64,000 nt of DNA from Simmondsia chinensis (GCA_018398585.1 JAGTTD010000011.1:33848164-33912163), one strand, 5' to 3'. Shown: positions 36,177 to 47,265, numbered from the stretch's first letter. Made by a program: numbers and translations. Notes: generated by a model from the letters alone, not told the origin.

Positions 36177-37028
36177 CTAACTATCTTTCAAATTGGACTG
36201 AGGCTCAGACACAGACAATAGAAGATCTTCATTCTCATCATCTACAACACTAATTGTTATGGATCTCTGGTCAGACCTGTTACCTGCTTCTAATTTTCTC
36301 TTAAGCTTGTAACAGTCTTTCTTAATGTGCCCTTTCTTATGACAGTAGTTACAGGTTAGGTCTTGATACCTAGACTTAGACTTGTTTCCACTATGATCAT
36401 ACTCAGTTCTCCCCCTCACAAATAAACCACTACCTGAGTTATACACTGAATCAGATAATTCTTTATCTACTCGTTCTTTACTCAGTAGGTTTCTCTTAAC
36501 TTCATCAACAGATATGGTTTGTCTACCACCATAAATCATGCTTTCAACAAAACCCTTATATGAAGCAGATAGAGAATATAACAACAACATTGCCTGATCT
36601 TCATTATTAGGAACATCATCCAATTCTTTCAAATCTTGAATAATTGAATTAAATTCACTGACGTGATTCTTAAGTGACGTACCTTCTGACATACGAAACG
36701 TGAATAACCGGCGCTTAACTGCGAGTTTGTTGGAGACGGACTTGAAACAGAACATATCCTGCAATTTCTCCCACAACTCCTTAGCGGTCTTCATTTCCAG
36801 AACTTCTGTCAAAACATCATCGGTAAGACACATCTGAATAGCAGTGAGAGCCTTCTCATCTAACTCCCCCCATTGTGCTTCTGTTAAATTCTCCGGTTTC
36901 TTCTCTTTCCTATCTAAAGCTTTCTTCAAGCCACTTTGAGTGAAGAGGCCCTTAACGTGAACCTGCCATAAGCTGAAACTCCCTTGACCACCAAACTTCT
37001 CAACTTCAGTCTTAAATGCGGACGTCAT
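36177..37028 (-). CDS. Copia Gag polyprotein (intact frame)
   Basis: 283 codons from ATG at 37028, the first ATG after the primer site. Copia-type Gag: an N-terminal region FGGQGSFSLWQVHVKGLF, a central UBN2-like region (KTAKELWEKLQDMF, VSEFNSIIQDL, LLYSLSASYKGFV) and a C-terminal CCHC zinc knuckle CNYCHKKGHIKKDC (about residues 230-243). It would coat element RNA in virus-like particles. It is the only intact frame of this element; the stop at 36177-36179 lies where Trp precedes the protease DSG, so in an active relative gag and pol would be one frame. Whether it is translated is unknown. Confidence 0.85.
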   Translation of the reverse strand: MTSAFKTEVEKFGGQGSFSLWQVHVKGLFTQSGLKKALDRKEKKPENLTEAQWGELDEKALTAIQMCLTDDVLTEVLEMKTAKELWEKLQDMFCFKSVSNKLAVKRRLFTFRMSEGTSLKNHVSEFNSIIQDLKELDDVPNNEDQAMLLLYSLSASYKGFVESMIYGGRQTISVDEVKRNLLSKERVDKELSDSVYNSGSGLFVRGRTEYDHSGNKSKSRYQDLTCNYCHKKGHIKKDCYKLKRKLEAGNRSDQRSITISVVDDENEDLLLSVSEPQSNLKDS

Positions 37029-37924
37029 ATTACCAAATCGAAATAAACAGGCTCTGATACCAATTTGTTATGAATCAATCTTGATGCGGAAGCGTGGAAC
37101 CCTGATAGCTTGATTCGATTCAAATAATATAACTCACGCAAAACGAGAAGTAAACAAATATGGAGAAAGAAAGAACAAAAACGAACACACAATATTTACG
37201 TGGAAACCCCTCTACAATCGAGAGGGGAGAAAACCATGGGCGGAGATGGAGATTCTTTATTAATACTGAACTGAAGAATTACAACAACACTTCCTCTGAA
37301 CGAGATATATGAAAGAATTACAATTACTTTCTCTAAACTCTTGTAGCACTCAAAATCTGAATTAGAGGAATTATGAAGTCACCTATGGCGGCGCCTCACT
37401 CTTTGATTGGATGCAGATGACGAAACTTTAAAACCTAATTTATAGGCGCAGGTCAAGGAGGGCCCGATCGATCGGGAAACACTCGATCGATCGGCCCTCA
37501 AACTGCCTAAAAAATCCGGAATCTTTATAAATCACCCGATAGATCGGGTTTCACTGCCGATCTATCGGTGACCCTACGGCAACCCCATAAACATAAAAAA
37601 AGGTAATTTGAGACATAAACCTAACACATCCGATAAAATTAGAACGATACTCCAAATTTTCACGTCTAAACAGTTCATGTCGCAACGGCATCCACATTAC
37701 TCAATACCTTCCTAAACTTTAACGATTTACATCTTTTAACTGCTCGATAAACAATAAAATAAACCCCTTTTTTTCTTTGACAAGGAGGGTAACAACTTTT
37801 TTTAAGGTGGGAAACCGGTATTTGAAAACGGGTAATATGATTTGAATCTAAAATCTCTTACTTGAAAAATTAGAAGACAAGTCACTGGATTAATACCTTT
37901 AGCTATGAGGCCTTGTTTGGCATG

Positions 37925-38000
37925 TATTAGAGTATAAAACCAATCCAGAGCCTTCACCTATCAGTTTAAATATTTAGAAAAGATGGTTCCTTAACATGCA
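37925..38000 (+). repeat. Solo LTR of the 72-bp TRIM family
   Basis: TATTAGAGTATAAAACCAATC, CACCTATCAGTTTAAATA and GGTTCCTTAACA follow the LTR at 16509 in order. Confidence 0.55.
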
Positions 38001-38300
38001 GGAAGCAGAAATTCATTAGAAGTACATATTTTAACTCTTATTTGGTTGGTAGGAAGTAGGCAGAATGCAGAAAGTAAAAATTGTTTTCCAATTCCTTCAA
38101 AACATAAAGTAACTTACTTAACCCTCGTAGGTAAGTTCTAATTCATTTGTTATTAACTAGCCTCCCGAAGAAAGTTCTATCTTTTATCCCGGCAACCAAA
38201 TATGTTTTACCTTATTCATGTAAAGTTGACAAAGGAACTAAATTTCCAAGATATACAACTTCCCGCTCGAATTCAATTCCATTGTCAACCATACGAGACC
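38000..38300. repeat. Dispersed MITE-like repeat
   Basis: Shares GAAGTACATATTT, GCAGAAAGTAAA, GTAACTTAC, AAGTTCTATxTTTxATCCCGGCAA and AAGTTGACA with 45880-46260. Gene-free. Confidence 0.5.
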
Positions 38301-38439
38301 TAAAATGAAGGGTTTGTGTAACAAACGTCTGATACTTGTTAAAAAAATAATTATTTTTAATAGTTATGTAATTTATAATTTTTTAACAAAGATATATAAA
38401 TATTTGTTCGAAAGATTTATGTTTGTTACCGAGGGAGGA

Positions 38440-39047
38440 CGAGTAGAAGAGGGTAGGGCGTGTTCTTACAGGAAAGGGAATAGACGGGTTTCCTGGACTC
38501 CCCCGGAGCAAGGGTGGGTGAAAGTCAATTTTGACCGATCCAGACGGCCTCCTGAAGCGGCCTCGGGCTTTGTCATTCGCAATTGGAAGGGAGATATTTT
38601 AGCCTGTGGAACTAGAAGACTTGGGAATGCTCCAGTCATTGTCGCGAAAGTCCTGGCGGCGTGGGACGGTCTGGAATTGGCGGTGGCGAAAGGGGTAACT
38701 CATGTTATCCTGGAAGGGGATAACGAAGTCGTCATCAGAACTCTCCAGGGCAAGTACAAGTGTCCTGGTGATATCCAGCTAATCGTGAATGAGATCAAGG
38801 CTTTGTGTGATCGTCTTTGCCAAGTCAAGTTTTCTCATGTTTTCAGGAAGGCAAATAAAGCAGCGGACTGTGCGGCTAGCGAAGGCTACTCAAGGCGAGG
38901 CTTTCATGTAGATCTGCTGGAACCCTCGGAGACTCTTCTCCTTATCTCTCAAGCGGAGGCTTTAGGCTGCCCCTCTCTTAAAAGAGGGAGCTAAAGTCTA
39001 GTGTTGTGTCTTTACCTTCTTAAAAAATAAAAAAAATAAAAAAAAAT
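38440..39047 (+). mobile_element. 5'-truncated LINE: RNase H domain and poly(A) end
   Basis: An open frame ends at 38994. Its useful part (from about 38478) is a plant L1-type RNase H: SWTPPEQGWVKVNFD, GFVIRNWKGDIL, ILEGDNEVVI, and VFRKANKAADCAA with acidic residues at the expected places. The frame upstream of about 38440 is AT-rich unrelated sequence. An A-rich tail follows at about 39019-39047. This is the 3' end of a non-LTR retrotransposon, truncated before the reverse transcriptase; TSD not resolved. Confidence 0.8.
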
Positions 39048-39926
39048 CGGTGGACAACAGTTAAGAAACACTTTAAAGCTATTTTAATGCAAGCCAATGA
39101 ACACTCTTTAATAATAAATAATTTTTCGATAGCTACTTCGGTCTATATATACATTTTAACTAGGAAAAATAGTCCATTTTGATGATGAAATCATTATTAA
39201 GATCCTCTGTGAAGGCTATTTGTGTTAATATATTTTGTGTTGGTACCTACTTGTGACGATAAAATCATTATCAAGACTCTTCAGGACTTGTGACAGGCAA
39301 AGGCGAGATGTCAATGAAATTAATAACAGTCAGCAGTCCAACATGGAGGCGAGAACATTGTTTAATAATAACTAATTTTTTGAAAATTTTATCATCCAAA
39401 TACCCACTGACATAATAATTGTTAGATATAATAAATGATTATGATAATATATCAGTCATATAAGTGTATTTAGCAAAAAAAAAAAAAAAAAAAGTAAACA
39501 GATTATGATAAAATTTAACTATATTCTAATAAAAAATACATATATATTGCCAAAATAGTACGTGTTGTCTACATTATTTGTCATCAAATTATGACCAAGA
39601 TTCTCGGATAAAAAAAGTTTACAAAAAAGAATTCCTATTATTTTATATATTATTGAAATTATGTTTAACTTTAATATTTTTCAATAAAAAGATGAAATTT
39701 AAAGAAAAAATATTTAATCGATAAAATTTTTAAATTTTAGATACAGGAATAATAAAATTTTCAAATGTAAAAATATTTTACTATATATGTAAATATTAAA
39801 ATATTAAAGTAGGGACATTTGACAATGGTGCTCTACCTAAAACTACATAAAAAGATAAGGCATTACTCACATGTTTCTTATTTTCTCCATGGACCCCGCT
39901 AGATAAGTCCTCTAGCATTTCTAAAG
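39048..39926. other. AT-rich intergenic
   Basis: Contains an A17-type tract near 39476-39493. No gene seen. Confidence 0.5.
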
Positions 39927-39947
39927 TTATTTTCCATGCGAAGAAAA

Positions 39948-40155
39948 TAACACCCTAAAAGGAAAAGGTTGCGTACATCTATTTGGATGAGAGTAGTACA
40001 AGGATGGGTGACCTCCTGGGAAGTCTTCATCCTCAGGTTGGGGGCACTGGGAAATAATCTCTCTTCAGGTTAACATCCTGAAGGGGGAAGGCTGCATACA
40101 TCCGCCCCCCAGACCCTGCATAGGCGGGAGCCCTTGAGGCACTAGTTATATTCCT
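39948..40155 (+). mobile_element. 5S rRNA-derived SINE, subtype A, rearranged
   Basis: TTATTTTCCATGCGAAGAAAA (39927-39947) and its 19-of-21 match at 40156-40176 are the TSD. The insert begins with an internal body piece (AACACCCTAAAAGG... GGTTGCGTACATC, 39948-39979), then jumps to the 5S region (TTTGGATGAGAGTAGTAC), runs through the 5S 3' part and the complete body, including a second copy of the same body piece at 40070-40103. Confidence 0.82.
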
Positions 40156-40429
40156 TTATTTTCCACGTGAAGAAAAATATTTTTTTTATTTTAATCACAT
40201 TTAAATAGACCAAATATATATATGATTGTAAATGAGTCGAGTCAGGTCATAAATTATTATGTCATAAATGTTGAAAGATTTGTCTTATTTTGAACTCGAG
40301 TCAAGTTGAGTTAGATAACCTTATATATAACAGTAAATGATTTGACACTTCTAACCATGAATAAGAACCTTTTTTATCTACAGTTGTCAATATCGATATC
40401 ACCTACTATGAGAAAATTTTGGTTTGCAA

Positions 40430-42290
40430 AAGTAACAGATGAAAAGATAGAAATACCCCTGAAGATCCTATGAATTTATGAAATGCCCACCCTAAGCGAT
40501 CCAAGCAACCGCTTGGGGCCCCCAAATTTTTGGGTTTATAGTATTTAAAGTATCAATTGTTAATATTAATAAGTTCTGTGATTAAAATTGTTTTTAATTT
40601 GCTATAAATAAAGGCCCCATTTTAAAAATTTTGCTTGGAGCCCCTGAAACGTTTGAACCGGCCATGTCTGGTCCTAACAGGTGAACAAGGCCAGATGTAA
40701 CTATATATCTACACACGAACATACTAAGGATTAATAAAATCGAAGTAAATATCTGCCTATATTAAAGATTTTTAATAGAAAGTTATTGGATTATATTTAA
40801 TTGATTTCAACTTTTAAAATATTAATTTCTAATGTTATTTCTCTCCATTGTAGATTATGTATTGATAAAAATATATATGTATGTATGTTATAGTTATTTA
40901 CGTCAGATATATGTCCAATATAATACGTTACTTTTAACTATGTCAAATTAATCCCTAGCAGATGAAAGACAAAAATACCTCCCCAGATCCTATTAATTTA
41001 TGAAAATGCCATCGTTTGTGAAAGCTAGCTTAATTTGACTAGTTATTAAAAAAAAAAAATAAATAAATACCCAAACATATTAAAAGGTCTTAATACATAT
41101 TTATTGAATTATATTTTACTGATTTCAACTTTTAAAAAATAAATTTTCTTATATCATTTTTATCCATATTGTAGATTATGCATAGAAAGAACTCAATACA
41201 AATATATATGTTATGGTCATTTACACCAAATATATCTCAATATAGTACTTTTAGGATTATTTATACTTTAATACCCCAACGATTTTGGAAATAATAAAAA
41301 GGACTCTGATCTATTTGAATTATTAAAGAGGCCCCTAAATTTTTGTCGTATTAATAAAAAGGCCCCTAAATTTTTGTCGCATTAATAAAAAGGCTTCTGT
41401 CTGACGTAATGATATCATTTTTACTCGACATAGCTAATGTGATAACTGTATTTTTATTAATGCTACAGTAAAATGACAAAAATATCCTTTAATAATCATA
41501 TTTTGAAACAAATTAAGCTAAAATAGATAGCTTCTACATAACACGGCATCTCAAATTTTGTGCTTATAAAGTAATAATAAGGGTGTCGAAGCGTACTATT
41601 GGTCATTTTATTATAGCATTAGCAAAAACCAATTGTCACGTTAGCTCTGTCGGTGAAAAATGACGTCATCATGCTTGACAGGGGCCTTTTTATTGATACG
41701 ATAAAAACTTAGGGTCCTTTTTATTATTTTTAAAAACGTCAGGGTGCTAAAATGTAAATAACCCATACTTTTACTTCTAGTTATGTCTGTATAATTTATA
41801 TTGCGTATCATATATATCACTTGTTAATGCTAAAAAAATATTTTATTTGACCAAAAAAATTTATTTTGTAATAATAACATATGAAAAGACAAAAATATCC
41901 TCCAAGATCCTATAAAATTATGAAATGCCATCATTTGTGGAACCTAACTCGTCCTCTTTAACAAGGCTACATTTAACATGTGCCCACGTGTTAATGTACA
42001 TTAAATGCACCATGTTCTTATATTTAATTGATCAGATATAATTAACAATAATAATAAATTTTACATTTGCTAATCAAATGTTAAAATATGGTAAGCACGT
42101 GTTAGAAAATTCCTAATTATGTATACACGAGCATAATAATGATTAACAAAATCTATATATATTAAAGATTTTTTAATGTAAATTTATTGAATTATATTGT
42201 ATTCATTTCAACTTTTAAATTATAAAATTTTCTTATATAATTTCTATCCATAGTAAATTATGAATTGGTAAAATTTAATATACTATATGG
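40430..42290. repeat. Three diverged tandem units of ~0.4-0.5 kb
   Basis: The landmark GATGAAAxGAxAxAAATACC...AGATCCTAT...TTATGAAATGCC occurs at about 40436, 40961 and 41880. Each is followed by TTAATAxAxxTTATTGGATTATATTxxATTxATTTCAACTTTTAAA and CCATxxTAxATTATG. Unit 1 has an extra ~190-bp insert (40490-40682) and unit 2 hosts the MITE at 41254-41764. Similar sequence resumes near 46260 after the LINE. Confidence 0.65.
41254..41764. mobile_element. MITE with ~50-bp terminal inverted repeats
   Basis: The left end GGATTATTTATACTTTAATA and the complemented right end GGGTTATTTACATTTTAGCA pair over about 50 bp, including AATAATAAAAAGGACxC. Flanks GTACTTTTA (41245-41253) and ATACTTTTA (41765-41773) agree at 8 of 9, fitting a Mutator-type 9-bp TSD or an 8-bp hAT TSD. 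No ORF. Confidence 0.75.
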
Positions 42291-45200
42291 TATCCACAGC
42301 TTGATAAATGGTATATGAAACGAGAGCAATTGTGGAAGCAAAAGTCAAGATGCAAACTCATAAAAGAAGGTGACAGAAACACCAAGTACTTCTTCAACTT
42401 GGCGAAAGCAAGACTAAATAAGAATTACATTGGAACTCTCAGCATAAGAAATCAGAGAATAAAGCAGCCAGCATCCATAAGAAGAGCAGTCATAGACCAC
42501 TTTCATCAATTGTACAACGAAGATGAAGGATCAAGCAGAAGACCTTCACTGGAGGGCTTGCCAATCCCAAGTCTAAGTAATCAAGAAGCTGATCATCTGG
42601 AAAGACCAATCACTGACGAAGAAATAAAGGAGGCAGTTTGGGCATGCGACCCTGCAAAAGCCCGAGGGTATGATGGATTTACCTTCAGATTTATAAGAAA
42701 AAGATTGGAGATAATTGGCCCAGAAATTAGAGCATTTGTTAAGAAGTTCCTCAATGAATTTGAAATGCCAAACAGAGCAAATGTCACATGGGTAACACTT
42801 ACATTGAAAAAGGCAGGAGCATTAGCCCTTGACGAGTTCAGGCCAATCAGCGCGATAGAATGTCTGTATAAGATTATTGCAAAGATATTAGCAAAAAGGC
42901 TAATCACTGTACTGCCAAGCTTAATTGATGAGACTCAAACAGCTTATGTCAAGAGCAGGCAGATACTTGATGGAGCATTGATAGCAAATGAAGTGGTTCA
43001 ATGGTTAAAAAGATCAAAAGCTGAAGGTGTCATCTTAAAACTGGATTTTAGAAAAACATATGACACAGTGAGATGGGATTACATTGAGGAAGTTCTGAGC
43101 AGAATGGGATTTGGAATAGTATGGAGGAAATGGATAAAGATATGCACAAATATGGCATCAATCTCTATCCTAGTCAATGGTTCTCCCACACCGCCCTTCC
43201 CTATGAGAAGAGGTCCAAGGCAAGGTGACCCAATATCACCATTTCTCTTTGTATTATGGGCTGAAGGACTGAATTGCTTAATGAAAAGATCACTGCAGCA
43301 AGGATACATTAAAGGCATGAAGATTGGATGCAACAATGAAAGAATCACTCACTTACAATTTGCAGATGACACAATTGTATTTTGTGATGCACATGGTGAA
43401 GAAATAAGAAGAATCAGATGGTTGCTTGGGTGTTTCCAGCTCATGTCTAGCTTGGCCATTAACTTTCAGAAGTCTGTGCTGATTACATTGAACAAAAGTG
43501 AGCAACGGGGAATGAGAGCTGCTCGAACTTTTCATTGTCCAAAATGAGACCTCCCAATCACATACCTGGGGCTACCCCTATGTGCAAACAGCAAAAGAAT
43601 CAAGACCTGGAACCCTGTCATTGAGAAGATCCAGAAAAGAATGGCAGGATGGAAAGCAAAGCTTCTTTCAAGGGCTGGTAGACTAATGCTAATCAAAGCG
43701 GTGCTACAAAATCTACCTACCTACTATATTTCTCCGTTCAAGATGCCAAAGATGGTGGCAAGGAAAATTAATAGAATGCAAAGAGACTTCTTCTAGCAAG
43801 GAAATTCAGACTAGAGATCAACGCGTCTTGTTAAATGGGAGATCATTTAGTGACCAAAAGAACTAGGACGGTTAGGTGTAGGTGACATAACAATGAAGAA
43901 TGCTGGGTTGTTGTTTAAATGGTGGTGGAGATTTTTAGATGAAAGTCAAGCCTTTTGGAAGAGAATTGTAACAAGTATCCACTGCACACCTGAAAACATC
44001 ATTGCAATTGGAAACTACAGGGCTGCTGCACCATCAATCTAGTCTGACATCCTACATTTCCATGCTGGATCAAACGAAATGGAAGAGTGCATCAAGAATG
44101 GTTGGTCATTCATCATTGGTAATGGGCTGAAAACATCCTTTTGGGAGGACACTTGGATTGACAATACGCCATTAAAAGAGAGATTCCATAGATTGTATCT
44201 TGTATCAGAACATAAAAGCAAAAGCATTGGAGAAATATGCTGTTGGGATGGTCTGTGTTGGCATTGGAACTTCATTTGGAGAAGGCAATTGTTTATGTTC
44301 GAGCTAACACTGGGAGATGAAATTCTGCAAGTACTTGGTGATGTGTTCCTATGTCCTGATAAGTCAGATACATGCTGCTGGAGATTTGATGCAAGAGGAA
44401 AATATTCAGTGAAATCCTTCTGCAAAGCTATGTGGCAGAGGCAAGGCAATGGTGAAACACATGTAATCAAAGCCTTTTAGAAAGGAGCTATCCCACCAAA
44501 AGTTGAACTCTTTACATGGCTTGTCCTACTCAATAGAGTGAACACAAGATCAAGACTTGCTAGGCTTGGGATTATTGAAGATCATATGAGTAGCTGCGCA
44601 ATGTGTAACCAAAAGCCTGAGACACCAGATCACCTCTTCCTTCACTGTCAGGTTGCTTGGAGTGTATGGTGTGCTATGATAAACTGGTGGAATCAAAGCA
44701 TGGTTTGTCCAGCTACAACAAATCAATGGTTTGAGCAGTGGCAAGGTGTATATCTGGGTAATTTCAGAGGCAAGTGCTGGTACATCACCTTCTTTGCTGT
44801 TATGTGGTCCATTTGGCAGGCTATAAATGACAAGATATTCAATGAAAAGCAAATCACAACACAGAACATCATTGACCTCACCAAATACAGAGTTGCAGCG
44901 TGGATCAAAGTTGTGAATGAAGACATACCTTACTCAATTCATCAAGTCACATCTGACATTCAGGCTGCAACAAGTTGGAAGCATCCAAAGAACTCACGAC
45001 CTGAAATTCAATGGTCTCCACCTGACACCGGGTCATTAAAATGGAATTTTGATGGATCCTCAACTGGGAAACCAGGAGCTGCTGGTGTTGGTGGGGGCCT
45101 TAGAGATGATCAAGGCAACATCATATGTGTCTTCTCTGTTCTAATTGGGATTAAAGTCTCAAACTTTGCTGAGATTGAAGCCATCAGAATAGACCTTGAA

Positions 45201-45646
45201 AACTCAGTGCAGCAAGAAAGACTCAAAGATTATAAATTGATAATTAAGTCAGACTCAAGAAACGCAGTCTCGTGGGCAAACAACTTAGATGCATATCCGT
45301 GGAATATGAACTTTACCATCAACAGAATTTGAATGCTTCGGAAAGAATTCAATTGGGTCTCCTTCATACATCAGAAAAGGGAAGTCAATCAAGTTGCAGA
45401 CTCCTTAGCCAAGAACGCTGTGACAAAAAGCTCCCCATTGATTGCGTGGTTACAATAACAAACTTTCTATGCTCATAAGCCATAGTTCATAGTATGAAGT
45501 TGTAATCATGTTTCATGCAGATCCACATTTTGTTGTATGTGGACTGCATTTTTTGATCTTTGAATTGGTCCTCTTTTTTGGGCATATGTAAATTATATTA
45601 TGATCAATGAAACTCCAATTATCAAAAAAAAAAAAAAAAAAAAAAA
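42290..45646 (+). mobile_element. 5'-truncated L1-type LINE with poly(A) tail
   Basis: Homology to plant LINE ORF2 begins at about 42294 (PQLDKWYMKREQLW), after the endonuclease domain, which is missing. It ends in an A tract at about 45625-45646. The 3' UTR is 45458-45624. The insertion sits in the tandem repeat region, which resumes downstream. Confidence 0.85.
42294..45457 (+). pseudogene. LINE ORF2 remnant: RT, zinc finger and RNase H
   Basis: Reads in a single frame, broken by stops only. RT (about 42315-43547 and beyond): KLDFRKTYDTVRW, the QGDPISPFLF motif and catalytic FADD at about 43360. Then LPITYLGLPLC and RAGRLMLIKAVLQ of the RT thumb region; a zinc-binding LFTWLVLLNRVNTR...CAMCNQKPETPDHLFLHC (about 44508-44650); and RNase H with WNFDGSSTGKPGAAGVGG, ISD-like IIKSDSRNAV and REVNQVADSLAK (about 45040-45420). 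Stops at about 43545, 43794, 43812, 43848, 43851, 44040, 44478 and 45330; several are TAG/TGA where Trp or Arg is expected. Not functional. Confidence 0.9.
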
Positions 45647-45879
45647 CATTTTGTTACACCAATTGTAGGTACAACCAACCTAAGGTTAGGGATTTAAGAT
45701 GAGTTAGAGTAAGATGAGAGAAAGAGTTAGAAGAAGGGGATGAGAGAGAGAGAGAGAGAGAGAGAAGGTTTTATTTGTTATCCATTAATGAAGAACATAA
45801 TCTCCTATTTATACTACTAACATATTGAGACTTATTACATTGCAATTATGCTAATTTGTAAGATGCTATGCATCACATT

Positions 45880-46260
45880 TGGTATGCAGAAAGTAAACGC
45901 TGCAAGTTAAAATTCATGGGAAGTACATATTTGGGCTCCTATTTGATTGGCAGGAAGTCAGTAGAATGCGATAAGTAGATATCAATTTTCAATTTCTGAA
46001 GTAACTTACCTAGCCCTCCAGATAAGTTTTAATTTCTTCATTTTTAACTAACTTCTCCAATGAAGTTCTATTTTTCATCCCGGCAATCAAACATCTTTCC
46101 CCCATCTCCTGGGAAGTTGACATAAGAACTACAACAACAACATGCCCAGTGCCGCAAGGGCTTTCACATGAGCAGGGTCTGGAAAGTTGACATAAGAACT
46201 GAATTCTGAAAACATAACTTCTCATAAGAATTCAATCTCTGTGGCAACCAAACAAAGCTT
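45880..46260. repeat. Dispersed MITE-like repeat carrying a tiny SINE
   Basis: Parallels 38000-38300 in order (GAAGTACATATTT, AAGTAACTTACC, GTTCTATTTTTCATCCCGGC, AAGTTGACA). The insert at 46131-46183 splits it. Confidence 0.55.
46131..46183 (-). mobile_element. Non-5S SINE, 53-bp 5'-truncated copy
   Basis: AAGTTGACATAAGAACT flanks it perfectly (46114-46130 and 46184-46200). The insert is only the 3' end: (ACA)n, CAGTGCCGCAAGGGC, TTTCACATGAGCAGGGTCTGG. Confidence 0.88.
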
Positions 46261-46716
46261 ATATATTATGGTTATTTAGACCCAAGGTATGCCAATGTAG
46301 TGCTTTACTTTTAATTGTTTCAAATTAATCCTTATATAATTCATATTGAGTTAGTTTAGTTTTGTAATAAAATTAAAAAGTTAAATAAATTACATACTTT
46401 TAACAACACAATATTTGAGAGGCAAATGACTCAATATAAATTCATACATTAAATCCTATATAATTTGACCATTAAAAATTTATCGTCAACTTAACATTAG
46501 TTTTACTTTATGATACAATTATCACAATACAAATTTTGTATAGACTAGCTTAACACAATAAAAATTGGGAATTTATATTGTCAGAAAAAAAATACTAATA
46601 TCAGGCCAATTAGTATAGCAATACCTAATTTAAAAATATTAAATTATCTTGTTATTAGTATTTTTGCCCTACCAATATCATTGTCCTAAAAATTACTAAA
46701 CTAAACTAATAAAATG

Positions 46717-46922
46717 AACATATCCAGTGCCTCAAGGGCTCCCGCCTACGCAGCATTTTTCCTTCAGGGTGTTAACCTGAAGAAAGGTTGTTTCCCAGTA
46801 CCCCAACTCGAGGATGAGGACTTCCCAGGAGGTCACCCATCCTGGTAGTACTCTCGCCCAAGCACGCTTAACTTCGGAGTTCTAATGGGATCCGGTGACG
46901 GTGTGTTGATGCCCTATTTGGT
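46717..46922 (-). mobile_element. 5S rRNA-derived SINE, subtype A, minus strand, internal deletion
   Basis: On + it reads GAACATATCCAGTGCCTCAAG (3' end), body, then CCTCGAGGATGAGGACTTCCC-like sequence and the 5S complement (AGGTCACCCATCCTGGTAG, AGCACGCTTAACTTCGGAG, GGGATCCGG), ending GCCCTATTTGGT. About 30 bp between CGCCTACGCAG and CATTTTTCCTTCAGG, normally GGTCTGG...GCAGCC, are missing. TSD not clear. Confidence 0.82.
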
Positions 46923-46990
46923 AAATATATTAATACATGGATCTATAAATATATTGAAGGTAATATTATCCAAGTAATCTTGTAACTATT

Positions 46991-47197
46991 CTTATGTGTT
47001 GTTTGATTCTAATTCTGTGTTGCTCTCATACTTTCAGGCTATACACTTTCATGACGACACGTTTTTCAGGTTAGGGGTCTTCGTAAACAGTCTCTCTTCA
47101 AGGTAGCACCTAAAGGGGGAAGGTTGTGTATATCCACCACCCAGACCTTGCTCTTTGCGGGAGCCTTCGTGGTATTGGGACTGTTGTTGCCGTTATT
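46991..47197 (+). mobile_element. Non-5S SINE, full length, with TSD
   Basis: GTAATCTTGTAACTATT flanks it perfectly (46974-46990 and 47198-47214), a 17-bp TSD. The 207-bp insert has head CTTATGTGTTGTTTGATTC ... CATGACGACACG, then GGTTAGGGGTCTTCG, AGTCTCTCTTCAAGG, GAAGGTTGTGTATATCC, GCGGGAGCC and a TTG tail. The head shows no 5S similarity and no convincing A/B box pair. Confidence 0.85.
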
Positions 47198-47265
47198 GTA
47201 ATCTTGTAACTATTATTTACTACATGTCACATCATTATTTGAACCATACCATTTTTTTTATTTTA

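Larger units (their letters stand above)
34751..37626 (-). mobile_element. Copia-type LTR retrotransposon, internally deleted, with TSD
   Basis: LTRs at 34751-35313 (563 bp) and 37066-37626 (561 bp), both TGTTAxG...CCTAACA. CATCC flanks both sides (34746-34750 and 37627-37631), a perfect 5-bp TSD. GGCTCTGATACCAATT (37051-37066) is the complemented primer site beside the 5' LTR, giving the minus orientation. The LTRs differ at about 20 positions in the first 300 bp by eye, so the insertion is not recent. The internal region keeps gag and protease but lacks the integrase core, RT and RNase H. Confidence 0.92.

Noticed and set aside
38305..38440. N-terminal part of the RNase H open frame
   Set aside because: AT-rich flanking sequence that happens to be open; LINE homology begins near 38478.
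43079..44926. Several minus-strand frames within the LINE
   Set aside because: They are complements of the RT/RNase H coding sequence.
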